Positions 53,073 through 59,302 of a stretch of DNA of 59,302 bases are shown piece by piece. A program made the position numbers and the translations under genes. The notes under the pieces are model-generated. The model ran no database searches, was not told where the DNA came from, and saw nothing but the letters and a program-made list of their open reading frames with translations. Where the stretch lies: positions 67,891 to 127,192 of the forward strand of contig JAQSYP010000003.1 of NCBI GenBank assembly GCA_029256085.1, given 5' to 3'. How positions within the stretch are numbered: position 1 is the first letter of the stretch; every line of letters begins with the position of its first letter. The DNA comes from Caryophanales bacterium. GTDB taxonomy: Bacteria > Bacillota > Bacilli > CAJFEE01.

Positions 53073-53144
53073 AGTGAATTTAATTATTTCATTTAACATA
53101 TAATGGTGTGATTAAAAAAATAATTTTAAATGGGGGTTTGAGAC

Positions 53145-54032
53145 GTGCGAGTAAGAAAAGCTATTATCCCAGCTGCAGGACTCGGAACCAGATTTTTACC
53201 CGCGACGAAAGCGCAGCCTAAAGAAATGTTACCAATAGTTGATAAACCTACAATACAGTACATAGTTGAGGAAGCTGTTGCTTCAGGAATTGAAGATATC
53301 TTAATAATAAGTGGTCGTGGTAAACGTGCAATCGAAGATCATTTTGATAAATCATACGAGCTCGAAGAAACGCTTGAAAAGAAAAATAAAAATAAGGAAC
53401 TAGAAAACATTAAGAAGATTTCACACCTTGCTAACATCCATTACATCAGGCAAAAAGAACCACGAGGACTTGGGGATGCAATAAATTGCGCAAGAACATT
53501 TATTGGTAATGAACCATTTGCAGTTATGCTAGGTGATGATATCGTGCAAGCTGACGTACCTTGTGTTAAACAACTAATGAACATCTATGATATACATCAA
53601 GTTCCAGTAGTAGGAGTCCAACAAGTTAGAGACGAGGATGTTGAGAAGTATGGGATTGTTAGTATAGAAGATGAGCTTGATGAAGGATTGTTCTCTGTAG
53701 GCACTTTTGTAGAAAAACCAAACGTGGATGATGCTCCATCCAATTTTGCGATAATGGGAAGATATATCCTTACGCCAGATATTTTTAATATTCTTCCAAA
53801 GTTGAGTGCAGGAGCTGGTGGAGAAATTCAGCTAACAGATGCATTATTGCAGTTAAATGAAGAAAGACCAATTTTCGCGTACGAATTTGAAGGTAATAGG
53901 TATGATGTAGGTGATAAATTAGGATTTGTCAAAGCGACAATCGATTTTGCGTTAATGAGGAATGACATTAGAGGGAATTTGTTAGATTATTTCCAAATGA
54001 AGCTTGATGAGTCGAAGTTACGAAAAAGATAA
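53145..54032 (+). CDS. gtaB: UTP-glucose-1-phosphate uridylyltransferase
   Basis: This 295-residue enzyme makes UDP-glucose from UTP and glucose-1-phosphate for teichoic acid glucosylation, glycolipids and exopolysaccharide. The N-terminal AIIPAAGLGTRFLPATKAQPKEMLP and DKPTIQYIVEEA are diagnostic, as is NRYDVGDKLGFVKATIDFAL. The start is GTG 53145 after GGGGG. It supplies the polysaccharide genes that follow. Confidence 0.95.
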   Translation: MRVRKAIIPAAGLGTRFLPATKAQPKEMLPIVDKPTIQYIVEEAVASGIEDILIISGRGKRAIEDHFDKSYELEETLEKKNKNKELENIKKISHLANIHYIRQKEPRGLGDAINCARTFIGNEPFAVMLGDDIVQADVPCVKQLMNIYDIHQVPVVGVQQVRDEDVEKYGIVSIEDELDEGLFSVGTFVEKPNVDDAPSNFAIMGRYILTPDIFNILPKLSAGAGGEIQLTDALLQLNEERPIFAYEFEGNRYDVGDKLGFVKATIDFALMRNDIRGNLLDYFQMKLDESKLRKR

Positions 54033-54044
54033 TTAAACAAAGTG

Positions 54045-54075
54045 ACCCATTAGTTCGAAGCTAATGGGTTTTTTC
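54045..54075 (+). terminator. Terminator after gtaB
   Basis: acccattag pairs with ctaatgggt and leads into six T. Confidence 0.9.
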
Positions 54076-54143
54076 TATTGTAAGCAAGGTCAGATATAAT
54101 GTTGAATGATAAGAGAAAAGATAGTAATCTGTAATAAGGCATC

Positions 54144-54311
54144 TCAACTAATAATAAAATAAACATTAATAGTAAAAGTAAAAACGTCACTAGAGTTTTA
54201 ATAAACAGTATGGGGATAGTGCTAATATTATTAGTAGGTTATATATTTTATTTATATCATGGTCTAAATAATAAATATGACACACTAGAAAAGAAAAAAT
54301 CTGGTAACTAG
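54144..54311 (+). pseudogene. Remnant of an LCP (LytR-CpsA-Psr) gene N-terminus
   Basis: The frame ending at the TAG at 54309-54311 encodes SKSKNVTRVLINSMG and then IVLILLVGYIFYLYHGLN and NKYDTLEKKKSGN. This follows the same pattern as the start of the intact LCP protein at 57139 (basic residues, one transmembrane helix, YxxGLDKTYSPLDRKKSD). There is no start codon or ribosome site upstream and no catalytic domain downstream. The only ATG is at 54210 inside the membrane helix. It looks like a decayed copy left at the head of the polysaccharide locus within a 415-bp gap; the remainder of the gap is AT-rich. Confidence 0.65.
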
Positions 54312-54396
54312 CACATTAAGAGAACATATAAAATTACATTAATCGAGTACAAACAACATTTTCCAATTAATTATTACAATTTTGAAATAATTAATA

Positions 54397-54405
54397 TGTT
54401 ATAAT
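54397..54405 (+). promoter_or_regulatory. Extended -10 promoter of ywqC-ywqD-ywqE
   Basis: TGT-TATAAT is a perfect extended -10 element about 45 bp before the ywqC start. The -35 region is weak (TTACAA at 54374, 20 bp away). Confidence 0.55.
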
Positions 54406-54447
54406 AAAACTTATTTAACGTAAAAGTGTATAACTTAGGAGGCGCTT

Positions 54448-55194
54448 ATGGAGGAGACAATTAGTTTTAAAGAATTTATTGGAATGCTAAAAAAACGTAC
54501 AAAGTTAATAGGGTTTATTACTATCTGTGCTCTATTAATTAGTGCTATAGTTAGTTTTTTTATTATGACCCCGATTTATCAATCATCATCTCAAATCTTA
54601 GTAAACCAAAACAAAAGTGGAGACGTAACATATGAGTTTAGTGAGGTTCAAACAAATCTACAACTTATAAACACTTATAATGTCATAATCAAAAGCCCTG
54701 CAATATTAGATATAGTTAGAAAGGAACTAGATTTAGATATTACTAGTCAACAATTAAATAATAAAATATCTGTCTTAGCAGAGAAGAACTCACAAATAGT
54801 TACCGTTTCTGTTCAAGATACAGATGCGGAGCAAGCTGCAGAAATTGCTAATAAAACTGTTGAAGTTTTCAAAAAAGAAATTGTAACTATAATGAATGTT
54901 GATAATGTAACTATTTTATCTAAAGCAGTTGCACTAGATGAACAAACTCCTATTAAACCTAAACCACTTCTAAATTTAACATTCGCACTAGTCGTAGGAT
55001 TTTTTATCGGGTTATGTCTAGCGTTTTTAATGGAGTACTTAGATAACACCGTCAAAAATGAGAATGATTTAGAAAAATTATTAGGACTCCCGGTACTTGG
55101 AGCTATAGGAGTAATTGATGAATCAAAGTCAGATCAAAGAGTACGTCGTGGAAAGAGAAGAAGAGAAGTAAGAGGTGAATCTATTGGTGTTTAA
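54448..55194 (+). CDS. ywqC: Wzz-type chain-length regulator and tyrosine-kinase activator YwqC
   Basis: This 248-residue protein has the Wzz topology: a cytoplasmic N-terminus, a first transmembrane helix (about 18-38), an extracellular domain, a second helix (about 174-194) preceded by the proline-rich TPIKPKPLLNL, and a basic cytoplasmic tail. In Gram-positive bacteria it activates the separate kinase encoded next and sets polymer length. The ATG at 54448 follows TAGGAGG. It overlaps ywqD. Confidence 0.92.
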   Translation: MEETISFKEFIGMLKKRTKLIGFITICALLISAIVSFFIMTPIYQSSSQILVNQNKSGDVTYEFSEVQTNLQLINTYNVIIKSPAILDIVRKELDLDITSQQLNNKISVLAEKNSQIVTVSVQDTDAEQAAEIANKTVEVFKKEIVTIMNVDNVTILSKAVALDEQTPIKPKPLLNLTFALVVGFFIGLCLAFLMEYLDNTVKNENDLEKLLGLPVLGAIGVIDESKSDQRVRRGKRRREVRGESIGV

Positions 55195-55882
55195 AGGAAA
55201 AACAAAATCAAATTTAAATAGCAAAAGAAAATTGATTGCAGCGAATGATCCAAAATCCCCAATTTCTGAACAATATAGAACAATCCGCACTAATATCCAA
55301 TTCTCAGTAATTGATACAGAACTTAGGTCGGTTATGGCCACATCATCTGTGCCAGGTGAAGGCAAATCAACAACTATTTCTAATCTTGCAGTTGTTTTTG
55401 CGCAACAAGGTAAAAAGGTTCTTTTAGTAGACGCTGACCTTCGAAAACCGACTATGCATTATACATTCAATCTATCAAATACAATAGGCCTTACTAGTGT
55501 GCTAACAAAACAATCTAGTCTAGCATTAGCAGTTAGAGAAATAGCTATTGAAAACCTATCAGTACTATCAAGTGGGCCAGTACCTCCTAACCCATCTGAA
55601 CTACTAGGCTCAAATGCTATGTTACATTTTTTAAACGATGCTTATAATATTTATGACTTAATATTATTTGATGCACCTCCAGTTTTAGCAGTGACAGATG
55701 CGCAAATTTTGTCTAATATCTGTGATGGTACAATATTTGTAGTCCATAGTGGTAAAACAGAGAAAGAATCTATCGTTAAAGCAAAGGAATTGCTACAATC
55801 AGCCAATACCAAGATTCTTGGAACTGTATTGAATAATAAAGAAATTAATGAAAATCAATATTATTACTATGGTAATGAATAA
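55184..55882 (+). CDS. ywqD: Bacterial tyrosine kinase YwqD
   Basis: This 232-residue BY-kinase has the P-loop SSVPGEGKSTT, Walker A' LLVDADLRKPT and Walker B LILFDAPP. The C-terminal tyrosine cluster YYYYGNE is the autophosphorylation site. The kinase phosphorylates polysaccharide enzymes such as UDP-glucose dehydrogenase. The frame opens at GTG 55175, but AGAGGTGA is best spaced for the TTG at 55184. It overlaps ywqC by 11 bp. Confidence 0.93.
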   Translation: MVFKGKTKSNLNSKRKLIAANDPKSPISEQYRTIRTNIQFSVIDTELRSVMATSSVPGEGKSTTISNLAVVFAQQGKKVLLVDADLRKPTMHYTFNLSNTIGLTSVLTKQSSLALAVREIAIENLSVLSSGPVPPNPSELLGSNAMLHFLNDAYNIYDLILFDAPPVLAVTDAQILSNICDGTIFVVHSGKTEKESIVKAKELLQSANTKILGTVLNNKEINENQYYYYGNE

Positions 55883-55985
55883 AGCAGAAATCGACAAAAA
55901 AACCCTCTTTACGGTGAAATTAGGCTTTGCTACTATATAAGAAGCTTTGATTTATTAGGGATTTTTAGAAGGGTGTGAAAAGCAT

Positions 55986-56747
55986 TTGATAGATTTACAT
56001 TGTCATATTTTACCGGGTATTGATGATGGCGCCCAAAATATGTTTGATAGCATTAGTATGGCAAAACAAGCTGTCAACGAAGGCATTCATTCTATTGTTG
56101 CTACTCCGCACTTTAATAGAACTTATAAAAATAGCAAGCAGTTAATTATTGAAAAAGTAGACTTGTTGAACGAGGCGCTTAAAAGAGAGAATATAAACCT
56201 TGTCATTTTACCGGGTCAGGAATCAAGAATTGATGGAAATATAATAGATGGTATTAATAATGAAGAAATAATAACTTTAGCAGGATCTTCTTATTTATTA
56301 ATAGAATTTCCATCAACAAATGTACCACGATATGTAGATCAACTTTTTTACGATCTACAAAACAAAGGTATTACCCCAATAATTGCACATCCAGAAAGAA
56401 ATCAAGAAATTATTGAACATCCAGATTTAATTTATAGACTAGTAAAAAATGGCGCTCTTTCTCAAGTTACAGCAGCAAGTTTAACTGGCTCTTTTGGAAA
56501 GAAAATTAAATTATTCTCAGAGCAGTTAGTTGAGTTTAATCTAGCACACTTTATTGCTTCTGATGCACATAATACCTCTAGTAGAGGTTTTAAGCTGCGT
56601 GAAGGTTATGAAGTTATTAAAAGTGTGTTTGGAACTGATTACGAATTTTCGTTTAAAGAAAATTCAGAATGTTTAATTAACAACTTTAACATACAGAAAG
56701 AAATTCCTGAACGTATTAAGAGAAAAAAGCTGTTTGGTATATTTTAA
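55986..56747 (+). CDS. ywqE: Tyrosine-protein phosphatase YwqE (PHP family)
   Basis: This 253-residue CpsB/Wzb-replacing phosphatase removes phosphate from the YwqD tyrosine cluster. Metal ligands of the PHP domain are visible: MIDLHCHILPGIDDG, ATPHFN, IAHPERN and SDAHN. The start is TTG 55986 with GAAGGGTG upstream. The 103-bp gap after ywqD has no terminator, so the three genes form one regulatory unit. Confidence 0.93.
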   Translation: MIDLHCHILPGIDDGAQNMFDSISMAKQAVNEGIHSIVATPHFNRTYKNSKQLIIEKVDLLNEALKRENINLVILPGQESRIDGNIIDGINNEEIITLAGSSYLLIEFPSTNVPRYVDQLFYDLQNKGITPIIAHPERNQEIIEHPDLIYRLVKNGALSQVTAASLTGSFGKKIKLFSEQLVEFNLAHFIASDAHNTSSRGFKLREGYEVIKSVFGTDYEFSFKENSECLINNFNIQKEIPERIKRKKLFGIF

Positions 56748-57138
56748 TTTTAATTTAATCTAGGGAGTAAAAAGGGATTTCCTTCATTGTGTTAAAATGA
56801 TTAAGTATTTTAATCTCCGCCTCGTGTTTCCCATCAAATTGCAGCAGACTATCTCTATTTATATTGCTGTAACTAATTAGGTGGTTTAAAAAAATAATAG
56901 GAATTAAGAATTTTATAATTGTGAAATTAAAAATGTTGTGGACTCCACAACATTTTTTTATACATAGTAACTTTTTTAAGACATTTTAGGCTTCTTAATA
57001 TATAATAAATAGGTTGTCGAATTAAGTCGACCAATATAGAAAGAATTTTAGATAAATTTGTAGTAAAATGGAAGAAGTCCTTTTTTTTGCAATGTTCTAT
57101 GTATTAAGTATAACTGATTTCAAAGGAGATTTTAAAAA
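56748..57138. other. Gap between ywqE and the LCP gene
   Basis: The gap contains the bidirectional terminator at 56930-56959. Between 56756 and 56900 the minus strand has an open frame of about 48 codons with protein-like composition (SLLQFDGKHEAEIKILNHF) but no start or ribosome site; it may be a decayed gene end. A small dyad gtcga/tcgac at about 57016-57030 lies upstream of the LCP gene. No promoter is convincing. Confidence 0.5.
56930..56959 (+). terminator. Terminator after ywqE
   Basis: The perfect stem aaaatgttgtgga / tccacaacatttt with a 2-base loop is followed by T, and preceded by A, so it can act on both strands. Confidence 0.88.
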
Positions 57139-58071
57139 GTGGAAAATAGAAGATCAACAGTAAAAAATAAAATTAAAAAAAAGAAAATATATAGAATTAT
57201 ATTAATCATGACGGTTTTGTTTTGTGTGGTTTTACTAGGATATAGTTATTATATTTATAAGGGGCTAGATAAAACATATTCCCCATTAGATAGAAAAAAA
57301 TCAGACTTAAGACAAACGAAGGTCTCTATTAAAAATAATGACCCAATATCTATACTCTTACTTGGGGTAGATGAACGCAAGGGTGATAGAGGAAGATCAG
57401 ATACAATGATAGTTGTTACTCTAAATCCTATAGAAAAAACAATGAAAATGTTAAGTATACCTCGTGATACAAGAACTGAAATAGTTGGTAAAAATAAACT
57501 TGATAAGATTAATCATTCATATGCTTTTGGTGGGGTCAAAATGTCAATAGAAACAGTAGAAAAACTCCTTGATATTCCCATAGACTATTATGCCAAGGTA
57601 AATATGGAAGGTCTTTCTGAATTAGTTGACCAAGTCGGTGGGATAGAAGTTAACAGTTCTATATCATTCCGACAAGATACTTCAGTTTTTGTGCAGGGTA
57701 ATAATAAGTTAAATGGGAAGGATGCATTAACTTATGTTAGGATGCGTAAAGAAGATCCTAAAGGTGATTTTGGGCGTCAAGAAAGGCAACGACAAGTTAT
57801 TGAGGCTATCTTAACAAAAAGTATGAACATAACAACTGTGAATAAAATTTCAGGTATTGTAAATGCAATTGGTGATAATATTGAAACAAATATTAAAACA
57901 ACAAGTGCACTTGATTTACGAAAGGGATATTTACCAGCGACAAAAACTAGTGAAACACTTGCGTTAAAAGGTAAAGGAAGCAAAATTAATGGAGTATACT
58001 ACTACATTGTTGATGAAACTACAAAACAAGATATATCAAATAGACTAAGACAACACTTAGAGCTAAACTGA
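57139..58071 (+). CDS. LCP-family (LytR-CpsA-Psr) glycopolymer transferase
   Basis: This 310-residue membrane-anchored enzyme attaches teichoic acids or other glycopolymers to peptidoglycan outside the cell. It has a basic N-terminus and one transmembrane helix (about 20-42). The LCP domain has ILLLGVDERKGDRGRSDTMIVVTLNP, SIPRDTRTEI, LDKINHSYAFGG, VDQVGGIEV and the arginine-rich GDFGRQERQRQVI. The start is GTG 57139 after AAAGGAG. It resembles Bacillus TagU/TagV/TagT; which polymer it serves is probably set by the adjoining polysaccharide locus. Confidence 0.93.
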   Translation: MENRRSTVKNKIKKKKIYRIILIMTVLFCVVLLGYSYYIYKGLDKTYSPLDRKKSDLRQTKVSIKNNDPISILLLGVDERKGDRGRSDTMIVVTLNPIEKTMKMLSIPRDTRTEIVGKNKLDKINHSYAFGGVKMSIETVEKLLDIPIDYYAKVNMEGLSELVDQVGGIEVNSSISFRQDTSVFVQGNNKLNGKDALTYVRMRKEDPKGDFGRQERQRQVIEAILTKSMNITTVNKISGIVNAIGDNIETNIKTTSALDLRKGYLPATKTSETLALKGKGSKINGVYYYIVDETTKQDISNRLRQHLELN

Positions 58072-58195
58072 CAGTCACATTTCCATAATGATGCAAATAA
58101 AAAGTAGATTATGTGTGATATAATTACTTTGAATTTTAATAGGTACTTACTAAAAATGACTTTATATAAATTATGTTTAGGGGGGAATTACTGCG

Positions 58196-59302
58196 GTGTG
58201 GTATAGATTAAGGTTTACTACTTTAGTGGTTTTAGATTCCATTCTCGTTTTAACAGCATTGTTTTTTAGCTACGGTCCTTTACACCCTACAATAAAATTA
58301 AGTAATGAAGATTTAGTCTTTAGTGGGATATTTCTCGTCATAAGTCATTTTACATTTGCAGGTGTTTATCGTCTATATAAAAAGGCTTGGGAATATGCTA
58401 GCGTTGGAGAATTAATAGTTATTACTAAATCTGTAACTTTTGCTGTACTTTCAACAGGTTTATTTCAAATATTAACAAATAATCTAATTAGCTTTAGGGC
58501 GTTAATTAGTACTTGGATGCTTTATACAATACTTTTAGGTGGATCACGTTTAATTTGGAGAATGTTTAGAGACCGATATATAAGTCCTACATCGTCAAGA
58601 AATCGAACACTTATTATTGGAGCAGGATCTGGTGGTATTATGGTTGCACGTCATTTACAAAAGAGTGTAGATGCAAAGTTGAAACCAGTTGCCTTTATAG
58701 ATGATGATTATAGAAAACAAAAACTACATTATTTAGGGCTACCTGTAGTAGGTGGCACTTCGGAGATTAAAAATGTAGTATCGGAATTTCAAATAGAAAA
58801 TATTGTAATTGCAATACCTTCATTGAGCAAAAAAGAATTGAACAGAATTTTTGATGAATGTTCAAAGACAAATGCAAAAACAAAAATTATTCCAAAATTA
58901 GAAGATATAATGACTGGAAAGATCTCAGTAAATAATTTCCGTGATGTTCAAGTTGAAGACTTATTAGGAAGAGAACCTGTGAAATTAGACATTGAAAAAA
59001 TCTCTGAATCAGTTACGAATAAAACTATTTTGGTTACTGGAGCGGGTGGGTCTATTGGATCTGAAATTTGTAGACAAATCCGCAGCTTTTCACCTGCTAA
59101 AATCGTCCTAGTTGGACATGGTGAAAACAGTATCTATCAGATTGACATGGAACTACGTAAGCATAATGCTGATAATGTGGAAATTATCCCTGTTATCGGC
59201 GATATACAGGATAGAAAAAGAATGTTTGAGGTAATGGAGGAATTCCGTCCTCATGTTGTATATCATGCAGCAGCACATAAGCATGTACCTTTAATGGAAT
59301 AT
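58196..59302 (+). CDS. Membrane-bound UDP-sugar epimerase/dehydratase (5' part only)
   Basis: The gene runs off the window after 369 codons. It starts with about four transmembrane helices (residues 1-120), followed by a first Rossmann domain (LIIGAGSGGIM, about residue 140) and a second, SDR-type one at about 278 (LVTGAGGSIGSEICRQI). The segment HVVYHAAAHKHVPLME at the edge is typical of the FlaA1/CapD/EpsC family, which converts UDP-GlcNAc to dehydrated or epimerised sugars at the first step of capsule synthesis. GTG 58196 follows AGGGGGGAA. Confidence 0.92.
   Translation, partial: MWYRLRFTTLVVLDSILVLTALFFSYGPLHPTIKLSNEDLVFSGIFLVISHFTFAGVYRLYKKAWEYASVGELIVITKSVTFAVLSTGLFQILTNNLISFRALISTWMLYTILLGGSRLIWRMFRDRYISPTSSRNRTLIIGAGSGGIMVARHLQKSVDAKLKPVAFIDDDYRKQKLHYLGLPVVGGTSEIKNVVSEFQIENIVIAIPSLSKKELNRIFDECSKTNAKTKIIPKLEDIMTGKISVNNFRDVQVEDLLGREPVKLDIEKISESVTNKTILVTGAGGSIGSEICRQIRSFSPAKIVLVGHGENSIYQIDMELRKHNADNVEIIPVIGDIQDRKRMFEVMEEFRPHVVYHAAAHKHVPLMEY

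Overview
The window is chromosomal DNA from an AT-rich, Gram-positive, endospore-forming member of the Bacillaceae. The evidence is sporulation genes (spoIIR, spoIID, spoIIQ, spoIIID), flagellar rod genes, strong AGGAGG-type ribosome sites with frequent GTG/TTG starts, and a gene order close to the Bacillus chromosome segment fba-murZ-rho-prfA-ywl-glyA-upp-atp-murA-spoIID-mbl-ywqA. An 11-subunit nuo operon lies directly after atp, which points away from the B. subtilis group and towards B. cereus-like or related genera; I infer this from synteny only.

Layout. 1-6014: end of fba, then fsa/tal, murZ, glpX, rho, rpmE and tdk. 6340-14266: translation termination (prfA, prmC), the forespore signal gene spoIIR, then the ywl genes (GNAT protein, threonylcarbamoyl-AMP synthase, Mn exporter mntP, arginine phosphatase ywlE, an inserted chemoreceptor gene, rpiB, ywlG). 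14581-16622: glyA and upp. 16878-24079: the F1Fo ATP synthase operon, with two small accessory genes before atpB. 24471-25637: a secreted C39-type peptidase-like protein of unknown role. 25638-26371: a gene-poor stretch with two inverted-repeat elements. 26372-36533: nuoABCDHIJKLMN, a complex I lacking the NADH-oxidising EFG module. 36781-40301: ywzB, ywmB, murA and spoIID. 40526-43492: a three-gene cassette (aldolase fusion, CMP-sugar-type cytidylyltransferase, HAD phosphatase). 43612-48368: spoIIQ, spoIIID, mbl, flhO, flhP and fabZ. 48672-53010 on the minus strand: a SNF2 helicase and its YwqB-like partner. 53145-59302: gtaB, the tyrosine-kinase module ywqC-ywqD-ywqE, an LCP ligase gene, and the start of a UDP-sugar epimerase/dehydratase gene, together the front of a polysaccharide locus.

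The strongest candidate for an undescribed system is the 40526-43492 cassette. It has the logic of a pathway to a CMP-activated acid sugar (carbon-carbon bond formation, dephosphorylation, activation), but it uses a pyruvate-aldolase-type enzyme in place of a NeuB-type synthase. The aldolase is fused to an unassigned C-terminal domain, and the cassette sits between two sporulation genes. The second notable theme is DNA-level: short arrays with an exact 21-bp period occur in three intergenic regions. They use three unrelated unit sequences and lie beyond terminators. Two related palindromic elements in opposite orientation, a degraded LCP gene fragment, and a perfect 14-bp inverted repeat around the spoIIR start also stand out. 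No tRNA, rRNA, CRISPR array, prophage or intact insertion sequence was seen.
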